A DNA stretch of 64,000 bases from Candidatus Parcubacteria bacterium. GTDB taxonomy: Bacteria > Patescibacteriota > Minisyncoccia > Minisyncoccales > JAGLUP01. The stretch's first letter is position 1; every line of letters starts with the position of its first letter. Shown here piece by piece: positions 1 through 9,270 of this stretch. Under the pieces are notes generated by a model, which saw only the letters and a program-made list of their open reading frames with translations, was not told the DNA's origin and made no database searches. Made by a program: the position numbers and the translations under genes. The stretch spans positions 118,909 to 182,908 of the forward strand of contig JAGLUP010000003.1 in the NCBI GenBank assembly GCA_023134715.1, read 5' to 3'.

Positions 1-2
1 AC

Positions 3-707
3 GCTTTTGACCCTATAATTAACGAAGCGGCAAATTGGCATTATATGTCTGGAGGAAAATCCTGCGCGCCTGTTGTTTTTTGGGGAATTATTAACAGAGG
101 AGGAGAACAGGCGGCGCAGCATTCTCAGGCGCTGCAATCCTTATTTGCTCATATTCCTGGATTGAAAGTAGTCGCGCCCTCTACGCCTTATGACGCTAAG
201 GGTTTGATGCTTGCGGCTATTAAAGATGATAATCCGGTAATTTATATTGACGACCGCTGGCTTTATGGAGTTGAGGGAGATGTGCCAGAGGAAATATACG
301 CAGTTCCAATTGGAAAAGGAATTGTCAGAAAACAAGGCAAGGATGTTACTATTGTCGCGGCTTCTTATATGGCTCAGGAAGCGATTAAAGCTAATGAATT
401 TTTAGAAAAACAGGGGATTAGCGCGGAAATAATTGACTTGCGTTCTTTAAAGCCGATTGACGAGGAACTTTTATTTGAATCAGTTAAAAAAACAGGCAAA
501 TTAGTTATTGCGGACGGCACCTGGAAAAGCTACGGTGTATCAGCTGAAATTTCCGCTTTAGTTTCAGAAAATATTTTTAAATATCTAAAAGCGCCGGTAC
601 AAAGAGTGGCGCTTCCGGATTGCCCTGCTCCAGCCAATCAAGTTTTAGAAAAAGCGTATTATCCAACCAAAGACAACATCATTGAAGCCGTAAAAAAAAT
701 AATTTAA
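3..707 (+). CDS. 2-oxoacid dehydrogenase E1 beta / transketolase C-terminal subunit (5' truncated)
   Basis: The reading frame is open from base 3, before the first ATG at 45, so the gene begins outside the window and only the C-terminal part (about 234 residues) is present. The visible part contains the end of the pyrimidine-binding domain (HYMSGG, then a GGEQAAQHSQ stretch as in E1-beta/transketolase) and the transketolase C-terminal domain (IDLRSLKPID, LVIADGTWKSYG). The family is the beta half of a thiamine-diphosphate enzyme that decarboxylates a 2-oxoacid or moves two-carbon units. Such split genes occur both in central metabolism and in sugar clusters; the alpha half would lie upstream. 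The exact substrate cannot be decided. A terminator follows at once. Confidence 0.8.
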   Translation, partial: AFDPIINEAANWHYMSGGKSCAPVVFWGIINRGGEQAAQHSQALQSLFAHIPGLKVVAPSTPYDAKGLMLAAIKDDNPVIYIDDRWLYGVEGDVPEEIYAVPIGKGIVRKQGKDVTIVAASYMAQEAIKANEFLEKQGISAEIIDLRSLKPIDEELLFESVKKTGKLVIADGTWKSYGVSAEISALVSENIFKYLKAPVQRVALPDCPAPANQVLEKAYYPTKDNIIEAVKKII

Positions 708-716
708 TAAAAAAAT

Positions 717-741
717 CCTTATCATTTTGATAAGGTTTTTT
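717..741 (+). terminator. rho-independent terminator between convergent genes
   Basis: An 8-bp perfect stem (CCTTATCA at 717-724, TGATAAGG at 728-735) with a 3-nt loop is followed by six T. A-runs lie on the left side, so it can also act for the minus-strand gene ending at 750. Confidence 0.85.
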
Positions 742-749
742 AAAATTTT

Positions 750-1643
750 TTAAAATTCTATTGCAATCGCTGTAGCTTCTGCAAAGTCCATATAATTTAA
801 TTCTTTTGCGGCTTTTTCTGTCTTTCTTGCTTCATTAAGAATTTTTTGCAGTCCGCCATTTAGGTGCAGATAGTAAATTTTTTCTGCCAATACCAGCTCA
901 TTGCTATTTTTCATTATTTCCCAAGGTATTATGCCGTCTGAGAAAAGAAGAAGTAGTTTGATCTCTGAGCGAGGCAAAGACATCTGTTTCCACATCTGAC
1001 TTGACGCTTCCTGACCGTTTAAAATGCCATAACCGCGGCGGCTTTTGGGATTATTTACATCCTGTTGCCGAGCTTTGCAAAGTTTGAAATAAAATCTATT
1101 CCACATTTCTCCGCGAATTTCTTCTTTTTCTTTTTCTGTTGCTTTTTTGGAGTCAATACCTTTTTCTTTTGCAATTTTTTTTAACAGCCGGTTGACAATA
1201 TTATTCATTTCTGTTTCGTGCTGATAGACCTGATTTTTGGTAATATTGATATTACCATTTTTTGTCACGCAAAGCGCAAAACAATCGCCTGCTTGAATAA
1301 TGTCAATATGCTTCTTATTAATTTTCGCTACTGCAAAACAAGCACCTGCTAATTTATCAGCCCTGTTTAATGGATTCTTGTATTCTCTCTGTTTATCAGC
1401 TACACGGTTGTTCGCTCTAAGAAGCACTCCTTCAAGTAGTTCTTTAGAACAAGCAGAGTTAAAAATTTCTGTAATTGTTTTCACTATCGCCTCTCCATCA
1501 AAGGGTCCTATTGGATTATTAGGACCATAAGGACTGCTCACTCCGTCAAATACTCCAAAAAATGGTGGATTTACAACAAATCCATCTTCTATATGCTTTG
1601 CCGTTCCTCGGTCATAAATCGCTTCAATCCTTTTTATTTTCAT
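750..1643 (-). CDS. PP2C-like (PPM family) Ser/Thr protein phosphatase
   Basis: This 297-residue protein shows the scattered PPM metal-site motifs in order: EDGFVV near residue 19, FGVFDGVS near 29 (the DG pair of motif II), a G-D-C-F segment near 118 (as in GDS of the family), LLLFSDGI near 232 and a terminal DFAEATAIAI (DNAT-like). The family hydrolyses phosphoserine/phosphothreonine with two Mn or Mg ions in the cytoplasm. A lysine-rich insertion near 140-200 is unusual. No partner kinase is visible in the window. Translation should be strong: GAGGTGAT lies 4 nt before the ATG. A TATAAT on the minus strand at 1700-1695 could start its own transcript. The target is unknown. Confidence 0.72.
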   Translation of the reverse strand: MKIKRIEAIYDRGTAKHIEDGFVVNPPFFGVFDGVSSPYGPNNPIGPFDGEAIVKTITEIFNSACSKELLEGVLLRANNRVADKQREYKNPLNRADKLAGACFAVAKINKKHIDIIQAGDCFALCVTKNGNINITKNQVYQHETEMNNIVNRLLKKIAKEKGIDSKKATEKEKEEIRGEMWNRFYFKLCKARQQDVNNPKSRRGYGILNGQEASSQMWKQMSLPRSEIKLLLLFSDGIIPWEIMKNSNELVLAEKIYYLHLNGGLQKILNEARKTEKAAKELNYMDFAEATAIAIEF

Positions 1644-1703
1644 TCACATCACCTCGTTTTTATTAAAAAATATTTTGTATTTTCAAATTAAGAAATTATA
1701 TAA

Positions 1704-1943
1704 CTAACCACACCATAAAGGCGGTTTTTTGTCAGAAAGCAAAATATCAAGGAACATTCCTATGAGCGAAATTGTTCCTCCTATAGCTCCTAAAATTCCC
1801 ATAAATCCTATAATAAGAATCATAGGAATAGGAATAATTATAAAACACCGGAGCATAGTAAATAACAAAAATAATATCATTGTTGAAAAACATATCTTTC
1901 CGCCCCAAATTACTCCCATTATTCCTATTTCTTCTTTTTTCAT
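1704..1943 (-). CDS. small membrane protein of unknown function
   Basis: The 79-residue start at 1943 is preferred over a longer frame opening at 2015, because AAGGTGAT stands 3 nt before this ATG and the promoter for the unit overlaps the longer frame. The protein is almost entirely hydrophobic, with about two or three predicted helices (residues 10-32, 36-52, 52-72), and ends in a short polar tail (SDKKPPLWCG). I do not recognise the family. It is divergent from the polysaccharide locus and lies upstream of the PP2C-like gene in the same direction, so the two may share a transcript. Confidence 0.6.
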   Translation of the reverse strand: MKKEEIGIMGVIWGGKICFSTMILFLLFTMLRCFIIIPIPMILIIGFMGILGAIGGTISLIGMFLDILLSDKKPPLWCG

Positions 1944-1983
1944 TTTATCACCTTTTTCAGTATATTTTTTTGTTAAAGAATAA

Positions 1984-2015
1984 ATTATAGTAGCAATTTT
2001 AAGCACTTTTGTCAA
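1984..2015 (-). promoter_or_regulatory. promoter for the minus-strand small membrane protein
   Basis: On the minus strand TTGACA (2015-2010) is followed after 17 nt by TACTAT (1992-1987), overlapped by TATAAT (1989-1984). The -35 sits inside a TTGTCAA heptamer shared with the opposite strand. Confidence 0.7.
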
Positions 2016-2023
2016 TTTAAAAT

Positions 2024-2052
2024 TTGATTTTTTAGAAAATATCGTTTAAACT
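2024..2052 (+). promoter_or_regulatory. promoter of the polysaccharide locus, leaderless type
   Basis: TTGATT (2024-2029), a 17-nt spacer and TAAACT (2047-2052) place the transcription start at or next to the ATG at 2061, so the first gene is probably read from a leaderless mRNA. No Shine-Dalgarno is visible. TTGTCA at 2009-2014 is an alternative -35 with a poorer -10. Confidence 0.55.
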
Positions 2053-2060
2053 AAATCAAT

Positions 2061-3164
2061 ATGAAAAATAAGGTTGGATTTGTAAATTATCCATTGCAGT
2101 ATCGGAATATAAAAGAAGAAATAGATGCTGCTATGCAGGATGTGCTTGCTCGGGGCGACTTGATTAACCGTTCAGATGTTGAAGATTTTGAGCAAAGCAT
2201 TTCCTCTTTTGTAGGAACAAAATACGCTGTTTCTCTTAATAGCGGAACAGACGCTTTGATTTTTTCCTTAAAAGCCGCAGGTATCGGATCAGGAGATGAA
2301 GTGATAACTGTCTCCCATACTTTTGTTGCCAGTATCGCCTCTATTATTCACTGCGGCGCTGTTCCTATTTTAGTAGATGTTGGACAAGATTTTTTAATGG
2401 CTCTGGATAAAGTAGAGCAGGCAATAACTCCTAAAACAAAAGCAATTATTCCCATTTATCTTAATGGCCGTGTTTGCGATATGGATAAAATAATCACGAT
2501 TGCTGAAAAATATAATTTAGCAATAATCGAGGATGCGGCTCAAGCGTTGGGAGCTAAATTTAATAATAAAATGGCCGGAAACTTTGGTTTGACAGGATGT
2601 TTTAGCTTTTATCCGGCAAAAATTTTAGGTTGTTTTGGTGATGGAGGGATGTTAACAACAAATGATGAAAATATAGCAGAAAAAGTTTATCTTTTAAGAG
2701 ACCATGGTCAAAAAACCAGGACAGATATTCGTTGCTATGGTTTTACGAGCCGATTGGATAATCTTCAGGCAGCAGTATTAAATGTAAAATTAAAATATTT
2801 GCCAGAATGGGTTAAGAGAAGAAGAGAAATAGCCAAAATTTATGATAAAGAACTTTCTAATATTGAAGGGATAAAGCTTCCCCCTGCTCCAGATTCAGAT
2901 AATGAGCATTTTGATGTTTATCAAAATTATGTTTTACGAGTTCAAAAAAGAGATGAATTATTTGAATTTTTAAAAGAGCGGGGAGTGGAAACCTTGATTA
3001 AAGACCCGATTCCCAATCATTATCATAAAGGACTTGATATTTCTCATTTTTCTCTTCCCTATACAGAACAGCTTGCCAAAGAAGTAATTTCTCTGCCAAT
3101 GTATCCGGAATTAACCAACGAGCAAGTGCAATATGTGATAGATTGTGTCTGCAAATTTTACTGA
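2061..3164 (+). CDS. DegT/DnrJ/EryC1/StrS family PLP aminotransferase
   Basis: This 367-residue fold-type I PLP enzyme transfers an amino group, usually from glutamate, to a keto-sugar nucleotide. Visible motifs are LNSGTDAL (residues 59-66, phosphate binding), EDAAQALGA (157-165, ring stacking and Asp to pyridine N) and FSFYPAKILG (181-190), where K187 is the PLP Schiff-base lysine. The lysine means it is a real aminotransferase, not a dehydrase of the RfbH/ColD type. It opens the surface-polysaccharide locus just before a FlaA1/CapD-type 4,6-dehydratase, whose 4-keto product is a natural substrate; UDP-4-keto-6-deoxy-HexNAc is therefore a reasonable guess. The substrate is inferred from context only. 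Confidence 0.88.
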   Translation: MKNKVGFVNYPLQYRNIKEEIDAAMQDVLARGDLINRSDVEDFEQSISSFVGTKYAVSLNSGTDALIFSLKAAGIGSGDEVITVSHTFVASIASIIHCGAVPILVDVGQDFLMALDKVEQAITPKTKAIIPIYLNGRVCDMDKIITIAEKYNLAIIEDAAQALGAKFNNKMAGNFGLTGCFSFYPAKILGCFGDGGMLTTNDENIAEKVYLLRDHGQKTRTDIRCYGFTSRLDNLQAAVLNVKLKYLPEWVKRRREIAKIYDKELSNIEGIKLPPAPDSDNEHFDVYQNYVLRVQKRDELFEFLKERGVETLIKDPIPNHYHKGLDISHFSLPYTEQLAKEVISLPMYPELTNEQVQYVIDCVCKFY

Positions 3165-3177
3165 ATCGCAAAAACTC

Positions 3178-3262
3178 CGAAAACTAAATTTTGAAATCGC
3201 TTATCCCTACCCTCGCTTCGCTCGGGCGCTCGCCCACACCTACGATTTCAAAATTTGTTTTC
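3178..3262. repeat. large intergenic palindrome with nested GC-rich core
   Basis: Left arm 3178-3199 and right arm 3243-3262 form a stem of about 20 bp, with one bulged T, around AAATTTTGAAATCG / CGATTTCAAAATTT. The 43-nt interior is GC-rich and itself palindromic (CGGGCG / CGCCC; CTCGCTTCGCTCG). There is no T-run, so it is not a simple terminator. It lies between two same-strand genes and resembles a small repetitive palindromic element. Confidence 0.8.
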
Positions 3263-3278
3263 TGCGTTTTCTATAACA

Positions 3279-5177
3279 ATGTTTAAAGATTTTCTTAAAA
3301 TTATTCCTAAAACGTCGGAAACCAGAGCTCTGTTTTTTGTTGTGAGCGATATAGTTTTAATTTCTCTTTCGGTCTATTTGGCTTTTGTTTTAAGGTTTGA
3401 CGGGAAAATTCCCAGCCAGTATCTTGTCAAACTTGATTCTTTTAGCTGTGTTGAAACAGTAATTATTTTAAGTTTAGTTTTTTATTTATTTGCTTTTTAT
3501 TTTTTTAAACTTTATTTTTTTTCCTGGTCTTATGTCAGTGTTCAAGAGTTAATTTCCTTAATCAAAGCAGCTTCTTTAGGATTTTTATTTTTAATTATTT
3601 CTTTTTATATTTTTAAAAAAGAACTGATTTTTCAGAGTTTTCCCCGTTCCACTTTTTTTATTAGTTATTTTTTAATTCTTTTGTTCTGCGGAGGGCTTCG
3701 TTTTTCCAAAAGGATTTATTTGCAGTTTTTTCAAGAGCGGGCTCAAAAAGAAAAAAATCCAACTTTGATTATCGGAGCCGGTGATGCAGGGGAGCAGATT
3801 TTAAGAAGCATTTTAAGCTCTCCCTTGAGTCCTTACTCGCCCGTTGGATTTATTGATGATGATAAGCTTAAACAAGGGAGTTTAATTCACGGCATAAAGG
3901 TCTTAGGCGGGATTGAAGAGATTCCTCAAGTAGTAAGTAATTATAAAGTTGAGGAGATGATTATTGCTTTGCCTTCAGCAGGGCGCGGCTTAATTAAAAA
4001 AGCGGTTGAGATTGGAAGACAAGCTGGTTTAAAGAAAATTAAAATTATTCCTTCAATTACAGAAATTATCAATGGTCAAGTTTCTGTTAAAAATATTAGA
4101 GAAGTTCAAGTGGAGGATTTGCTTGGCAGAGAGCAGGTTTCTTTGGATACAGCATTAATTAGAAATTTTGTTCAAGATAAACGAGTTTTAGTTACCGGAG
4201 CCGCAGGTTCAATTGGTTCAGAGCTTTGCCAACAGATTGCTAAGTTTAATCCATCTCTGCTTTTAATTTTAGACCAAGATGAAACAGGAATTTTTAATAT
4301 CTCTCAAAAATTAAAAAATAAATTTCCTCAATTAAATTTTGTTTGGAAAATTGGCAGTATTTGTAATAAATTAAAAATAGACAGAATTTTTGAAGAATTT
4401 AAGCCAGAGATTGTTTTTCACGCGGCAGCTTATAAGCATGTTCCGTTAATGGAAGAAGAAGCAGAAGAGGCAGTAATGAATAATATTTTTGGAACAAAGA
4501 TTTTAGCGGAAAAAGCTTTAAATCAAGGGATAGAAAAGTTTATTTTTATTTCTACAGATAAAGCGATAAATCCTACGTCTGTAATGGGCGCGACAAAAAG
4601 AGCAGGAGAAATGATTTGTCAAACCTTGAATAAAAAAAGCCCTACTAATTTTATTTCTTTGCGATTTGGCAATGTTTTAAACAGCAGGGGAAGCGTAATA
4701 CCAATTTTTAGAAAGCAAATAAAAAAAGGCGGACCAGTTGAGATTACTCATCCAGAAATGAAAAGATATTTTATGATTACATCAGAGGCCTGTCTTTTGG
4801 TAATGCAGGCAGGAGCGATGGGTCAAGGGGGCGAAGTATTTGTTTTAGATATGGGAAAGCCAGTTAAGATTGTAGATTTAGCAGGGGAAATGATTCGGCT
4901 TTCCGGATTTGAGCCAGATAAAGATATTCCCGTTGTATTTACAGGAATAAGGCAGGGAGAAAAACTTTTTGAAGAAATTTTAACAGTTGAAGAGGGAACT
5001 ACAGCCACACAAAATCAAAAAATTTTTATGGCAAAACTTTCTGATATTGATGAAAAAAAGCTAAATTTTAATTTAGAAAAATTAAAAATAGCCGTGGATA
5101 ATTCAGACAAGCAGGAAATAAAAGCGATTCTTAAAGACCTTATTCCTTCTTATGGTCCTCATATTTTCCAAACTTAA
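3279..5177 (+). CDS. membrane-anchored UDP-HexNAc 4,6-dehydratase (CapD/PglF/FlaA1 family)
   Basis: The ATG at 3279 is preferred; a TTG eight codons earlier lies inside the palindrome. The 632-residue protein has four N-terminal membrane helices (about 18-40, 58-80, 92-112, 125-141), a first Rossmann unit (GAGDAG, 166-171), and a C-terminal short-chain dehydrogenase domain with GAAGSIG (307-313) and TDKAINPTSVMGATKR (426-441). The usual Tyr of the Y-x3-K pair is Met436, with Lys440 kept, as is typical of FlaA1/CapD-like enzymes. They make a UDP-4-keto-6-deoxy-N-acetylhexosamine, the first step to bacillosamine, QuiNAc or FucNAc. The neighbouring aminotransferase at 2061 could act on the product. 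Confidence 0.9.
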   Translation: MFKDFLKIIPKTSETRALFFVVSDIVLISLSVYLAFVLRFDGKIPSQYLVKLDSFSCVETVIILSLVFYLFAFYFFKLYFFSWSYVSVQELISLIKAASLGFLFLIISFYIFKKELIFQSFPRSTFFISYFLILLFCGGLRFSKRIYLQFFQERAQKEKNPTLIIGAGDAGEQILRSILSSPLSPYSPVGFIDDDKLKQGSLIHGIKVLGGIEEIPQVVSNYKVEEMIIALPSAGRGLIKKAVEIGRQAGLKKIKIIPSITEIINGQVSVKNIREVQVEDLLGREQVSLDTALIRNFVQDKRVLVTGAAGSIGSELCQQIAKFNPSLLLILDQDETGIFNISQKLKNKFPQLNFVWKIGSICNKLKIDRIFEEFKPEIVFHAAAYKHVPLMEEEAEEAVMNNIFGTKILAEKALNQGIEKFIFISTDKAINPTSVMGATKRAGEMICQTLNKKSPTNFISLRFGNVLNSRGSVIPIFRKQIKKGGPVEITHPEMKRYFMITSEACLLVMQAGAMGQGGEVFVLDMGKPVKIVDLAGEMIRLSGFEPDKDIPVVFTGIRQGEKLFEEILTVEEGTTATQNQKIFMAKLSDIDEKKLNFNLEKLKIAVDNSDKQEIKAILKDLIPSYGPHIFQT

Positions 5178-5184
5178 ATTATTT

Positions 5185-5193
5185 TGCTATACT
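5185..5193 (+). promoter_or_regulatory. extended -10 promoter
   Basis: TGCTATACT (5185-5193) is an extended -10 element 31 nt before the metalloprotease start; the region where a -35 would fall (about 5165-5170) is weak. Confidence 0.4.
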
Positions 5194-5223
5194 AATAGTA
5201 ATTTATATTAATTTCAAAAAAAG

Positions 5224-6942
5224 ATGGATATAGCAAATCACACAAAAATTAATAAGCGAATAAAACGCGGGATAAATTTTTTTTTGGCTTTAGTTATATT
5301 TTTAAGTATTCCCTTTTTTGTCTCAGCTGATTCTTTGGGAGAGAAAACAAATTTTTTTATTGCTTCTCCTTATGACGCTCAAAGCAGAGATAATATAGGC
5401 GCCACCTTGCAAGCAAAAAACAGCAAGCTCTATTTTTATATTGATGATAATTGGTGGGATAAATTTGGAACAGCCCAAGAACAGGAGATTAAAGCGGCTT
5501 TAAGCTCTCTTTCCAGTGCGTTTGAAGAAGAAATTTATCCTGTTCTGACTTCAACCTTTGGTTCAGAATGGAATCCAGGAATTGACAAAGACAGCAGAAT
5601 TACGGTTTTAATTCATCCAATGCCTGAAGAGGTTGGAGGTTATGTTAGGACAGAAGACGAATATCCTGAAATTCAAGCGCCTTGTTCCAACACAAGAGAA
5701 ATGCTTTATCTTAACGTTGATTATATAACCGAATCTTTAGCAAAATCTCTTTTAGCTCATGAGTTTATGCATTTAATCACTTTTAATCAAAAAGAAAGAA
5801 GATACGAAATAGAAGAAGAAATTTGGCTGAATGAGGCCAGGAGCGAATACGCGCCGACATTGATGGGATATGATAATGTTTTTCAGGAAAGCAATCTTGA
5901 AAATAGAGTTCAGATTTTTTTAGCAAATCCTAATGACTCAATCACAGAGTGGAAAAACAAAAAAGCTGATTACGGCGCGTTAAATCTTTTTATACAATAT
6001 TTAGTTGACCATTACGGCAAAGAAATTTTAAGCGATTCTTTGCATTGTCCCGAGACAGGAATTAAAAGTATAAATTACGCGCTTGAAAAAAATGGGCATA
6101 ATATAGAATTTTCTCAAGTTTTTTGGGACTGGGTTCTTACCGCTTTTATTAATGATTGCGCTTTGGGCGAGAATTATTGTTATTTGAATGAAAATTTAAA
6201 AGATTTTCATATTGTTCCTTCTTTAAACTTTCTTCCCTTTACAGGGAAGAGCAGTTTGACTATTGAGGATTCTGTTAAAGATTGGTCTGGCCGTTGGTAT
6301 AAAATTATGGGAGGCAAGGGAGATTTAAAATTAGAGTTTGACGGCGCGGATGAGTCCGAATTTAAAACCTCTTATTTTGTTTGCGACCTGTTTGGTAATT
6401 GTTTTTTGAAATCTTTAATTCTTGACCAAAATCAAGATGCCAGTATTATTTTTTCTGACTTTAATAATAAATATGCTTTTTTGACTATTGTTATATCTTC
6501 TCAGAATAAAATAGCAAAATTTAGCGAGTCAGAACCGGCTCATTCGTTTATTTTAAAAGCCACCACTATTCAAGAAGACGAAACAATCAAAAATTTGTTG
6601 CTTCAGATTGCGGCTTTAAAGCAGGAAATAGCTCGGCTTCAAGCGCAAATTCAAATAATTTTAGAAAAAAAAGTTTCCTGTAAGAAATTTGAGAATAATC
6701 TTTATTATGGTTTGAACAATGATGAGGTTCGCAATCTTCAGGAATTTTTTAAAAAACAAGGAAGCGATATTTATCCCGAAGCCATTGTTTCCGGCTGGTT
6801 CGGGCCGTTAACCCAATCCGCTGTAATTCGCTTTCAAGAAAAATACTCTAATGAAATTCTTGAACCGCTGGGAATGAGCAGGGGCACTGGTTTTGTGGGC
6901 AGCAGCACTCGCGCAAAAATCAACCAGCTTTTAGCAAAATAA
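5224..6942 (+). CDS. exported zinc metalloprotease with C-terminal peptidoglycan-binding domain
   Basis: The 572-residue protein has a basic start and hydrophobic helix at about 17-36 ending VSADS, so it is exported. A metalloprotease domain carries HEFMH (179-183, two zinc His and the catalytic Glu) and NEARSEY about 20 residues on, whose Glu204 suits the third ligand of a gluzincin; the look is of the M30 / immune-inhibitor-A type. A coiled coil follows (about 455-490, ALKQEIARLQAQIQ), then a peptidoglycan-binding domain (about 493-570, ending GTGFVGSSTRAKINQLL). The same C-terminal domain occurs in the Fn3 protein at 42,925. It probably acts on extracellular protein while held at the wall. 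The substrate is unknown. Confidence 0.8.
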   Translation: MDIANHTKINKRIKRGINFFLALVIFLSIPFFVSADSLGEKTNFFIASPYDAQSRDNIGATLQAKNSKLYFYIDDNWWDKFGTAQEQEIKAALSSLSSAFEEEIYPVLTSTFGSEWNPGIDKDSRITVLIHPMPEEVGGYVRTEDEYPEIQAPCSNTREMLYLNVDYITESLAKSLLAHEFMHLITFNQKERRYEIEEEIWLNEARSEYAPTLMGYDNVFQESNLENRVQIFLANPNDSITEWKNKKADYGALNLFIQYLVDHYGKEILSDSLHCPETGIKSINYALEKNGHNIEFSQVFWDWVLTAFINDCALGENYCYLNENLKDFHIVPSLNFLPFTGKSSLTIEDSVKDWSGRWYKIMGGKGDLKLEFDGADESEFKTSYFVCDLFGNCFLKSLILDQNQDASIIFSDFNNKYAFLTIVISSQNKIAKFSESEPAHSFILKATTIQEDETIKNLLLQIAALKQEIARLQAQIQIILEKKVSCKKFENNLYYGLNNDEVRNLQEFFKKQGSDIYPEAIVSGWFGPLTQSAVIRFQEKYSNEILEPLGMSRGTGFVGSSTRAKINQLLAK

Positions 6943-7025
6943 AATTTATCAAACAAAAAATAGACAAGGCCCGTCCTCGTCTGTTTATTATGAGGTTTTT
7001 CTTTTCTTTTCCACATTCATGATTA

Positions 7026-7054
7026 TTGAAGAATTTGCCGATCAATGATAAGAT
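7026..7054 (+). promoter_or_regulatory. promoter, leaderless type
   Basis: TTGAAG (7026-7031), 17 nt, TAAGAT (7049-7054). The -10 ends 7 nt before the ATG at 7061, so the transcript should begin at the start codon. Confidence 0.6.
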
Positions 7055-7060
7055 AATAAA

Positions 7061-8008
7061 ATGGAAATAGAGGAAGAGGAAAAGAAAAAAGTGTTAGTTG
7101 CTGGTGGAGCCGGTTTTATCGGCTCTCATTTATGTAGAAGGTTGTTGAAAGAAGGCAATAAGGTAATTTGTCTTGATAATTTCTATACAGGAAACAAGGA
7201 AAATATAAAAGAGCTGGCTGATAATAAAAATTTTAAACTAATAGAGCATAATATTATTGAACCAATATCATTAGAGATTGACCAGATATATAATTTAGCT
7301 TGCCCTGCTTCTCCTGTTCATTATCAAAAAGACCCGATTTTTACTATCCGTACCAACGTATGGGGCATTTGGAATATGTTAGAGTTGGCAAAAAGAAATA
7401 ACGCAAGATTACTTCATACTTCAACCTCTGAAGTTTATGGCGATCCAAAAGAGCATCCTCAAAAAGAAACATATTGGGGGAATGTGAATCCAATTGGCAT
7501 TAGGGCAAATTATGACGAAGGTAAGAGATGCGCTGAAACCTTAATAATGGATTATTATCGCCAAAATAAAACAGATATTAAAATCGTTAGAATTTTTAAT
7601 ACTTATGGTCCTAATATGGACCCTGATGACGGCAGAGTTGTTTCTAATTTTGTCACTCAAGCGTTAAGAAATGAAGATTTGACTGTATATGGCAATGGCG
7701 AGCAAACCCGTTCTTTTTGTTATATTGACGATATGGTTGATGGATTGTATAAGATGATGGAGAGTTCAGAAGATTTTATCGGTCCGGTTAATATGGGAAA
7801 TCCTGACGAGTTCACTATTAAGCAGTTAGCAGAAATGGTTTTAGAGATGATGCCAGAAAGTAAAAGCGAGATTATTTATAAGCCCTTGCCTCAAGACGAC
7901 CCCAAACAGCGATGTCCGGACATTACTTTAGCCAAAGAAAAACTTAATTGGCAGCCGAAAATAGAGCTTAGACAAGGGTTGATTAAGACAATAAATTATT
8001 TTAAATGA
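7061..8008 (+). CDS. UDP-glucuronate decarboxylase (UDP-xylose synthase) type NAD-dependent epimerase
   Basis: The 315-residue extended short-chain dehydrogenase has GGAGFIG (15-21), the UXS-like [12 protein letters not shown] (78-89), [10 protein letters not shown] (120-129) and the catalytic Y151-D-E-G-K155. The ACPASP segment and the [19 protein letters not shown] stretch are typical of UXS rather than of RmlB or GalE. The enzyme oxidises UDP-glucuronate at C4, loses CO2 and reduces the intermediate to UDP-xylose, using bound NAD. UDP-glucose dehydrogenase, which would supply UDP-glucuronate, is not seen in the window. The next gene overlaps by 4 nt. Confidence 0.85.
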   Translation: MEIEEEEKKKVLVAGGAGFIGSHLCRRLLKEGNKVICLDNFYTGNKENIKELADNKNFKLIEHNIIEPISLEIDQIYNLACPASPVHYQKDPIFTIRTNVWGIWNMLELAKRNNARLLHTSTSEVYGDPKEHPQKETYWGNVNPIGIRANYDEGKRCAETLIMDYYRQNKTDIKIVRIFNTYGPNMDPDDGRVVSNFVTQALRNEDLTVYGNGEQTRSFCYIDDMVDGLYKMMESSEDFIGPVNMGNPDEFTIKQLAEMVLEMMPESKSEIIYKPLPQDDPKQRCPDITLAKEKLNWQPKIELRQGLIKTINYFK

Positions 8009-9270
8009 TTACTAAAACTGTAAACAAAATAAAAAACGATAAGTTTTTAACTAACAGTTCTATTTTTTTTGTTGGAAGTTTTTTAGCCAGTTTTGGTAAT
8101 TATATTTTCCATTTTTTAATGGCGAGGATGCTCACTATTGAGAGCTATGGGGAGCTTCAATCTCTATTGGCTCTTTCTGTTATTGTGGGCATCCCTGGCG
8201 GTGTTCTTTCAACTGTTTTAGTCAAGTACGCAGCCGCTTTTAAAGCAAAAAAGCAGTTTAATAAAATTTACAGCTTATTTTCTTTTTTTACTAAAAAAGT
8301 TCTATTTGCGTCAATAATATTTTTTATTTTTTTTATTTTTTTAAGCGGATATATTGCGAATTTTTTAAATTTAACTTCAAGTTTGCCTGTAATAATTTTA
8401 GGAACCAGTTTTTTGGTTGTTTTTTTACAATCTATTAATAGCGGAATTCTTCAGGGTTTGCAAAAATTTAAAGATATATCAATAATTTCAGTTATTTCTG
8501 CGCTTTTTAAAATATTATTAGCAGTTTTATTAGTTAAATTAGGGTTTGAGATTAACGGAGCAATGGGCGCTATTGTTTTAGCCAGCTTAATTGCGTATCT
8601 TATCTCCTTTCTACCTATAAAATTTTTATTCAAACAACAGAAAGAAAAAATAGAAATAAAGGAAATTTTTCAATATTCTTTCCCGGTTTTTTTTGCGCTT
8701 TTATTTATGGCTTTGCTTTATAATATAGATGTTATTTTGGTTAAGCATTTTTTCTCTCCTGAAATTGCTGGGCAATATGGCGCTTTAGCAGTAATTGGCC
8801 ACATTATTTTTTTTATTGGAGGGCCTGTAGTAGCAGTAATGTTTCCTATGACAGCTACTGCTCACACTAACAATAGCAATCCTGCTCAGATATTTAAAAA
8901 AACCATTTTTTTAGTCGGCTTAGTCGGTTTGGGAATTTTATTTTTTTATTTCTTTTTTCCAAACCTTATAATCAAAATTTTAGTAGGCGCTAAATTTTTA
9001 TCTATCAGTAAATTTTTGGGCTGGTTTAGTTTTGCTATGTTTCTCTACGCTTTTATTAATTTATTTTTACAATATTTTCTTTCTATTCACAAAACTAAAT
9101 GCGTTTATTTAGCGGGTATAGGGGTATTACTGCAGATTATTTTAATTTCTGTTTGGCATAATAGTTTGTGGCAAATTATCTGGATAATGAATGTCGTGAT
9201 GGGTTTAGTATTGGCTTCGCTTGTGATTTATTATTTAAAAATCAAAAAAACTTATGAGTCCAATTTTTGA
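8005..9270 (+). CDS. Wzx-like polysaccharide flippase (MATE/MOP superfamily)
   Basis: This 421-residue protein has about 12 hydrophobic helices and the N-terminal pattern of polysaccharide exporters ([17 protein letters not shown], then [14 protein letters not shown] near residues 41-54, the fold's conserved loop). It should flip lipid-linked oligosaccharide across the cytoplasmic membrane. It is translationally coupled to the UXS gene (4-nt overlap) and to the next glycosyltransferase (17-nt overlap). It is the only flippase seen in the locus. Confidence 0.85.
   Translation: MITKTVNKIKNDKFLTNSSIFFVGSFLASFGNYIFHFLMARMLTIESYGELQSLLALSVIVGIPGGVLSTVLVKYAAAFKAKKQFNKIYSLFSFFTKKVLFASIIFFIFFIFLSGYIANFLNLTSSLPVIILGTSFLVVFLQSINSGILQGLQKFKDISIISVISALFKILLAVLLVKLGFEINGAMGAIVLASLIAYLISFLPIKFLFKQQKEKIEIKEIFQYSFPVFFALLFMALLYNIDVILVKHFFSPEIAGQYGALAVIGHIIFFIGGPVVAVMFPMTATAHTNNSNPAQIFKKTIFLVGLVGLGILFFYFFFPNLIIKILVGAKFLSISKFLGWFSFAMFLYAFINLFLQYFLSIHKTKCVYLAGIGVLLQIILISVWHNSLWQIIWIMNVVMGLVLASLVIYYLKIKKTYESNF

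Noticed and set aside
6962-6983. Hairpin AGACAAGG / CCTCGTCT after the metalloprotease gene as a terminator.
   Set aside because: The stem has a mismatch in the middle and is followed by GTTTATTA, not a T-run; too weak to list.
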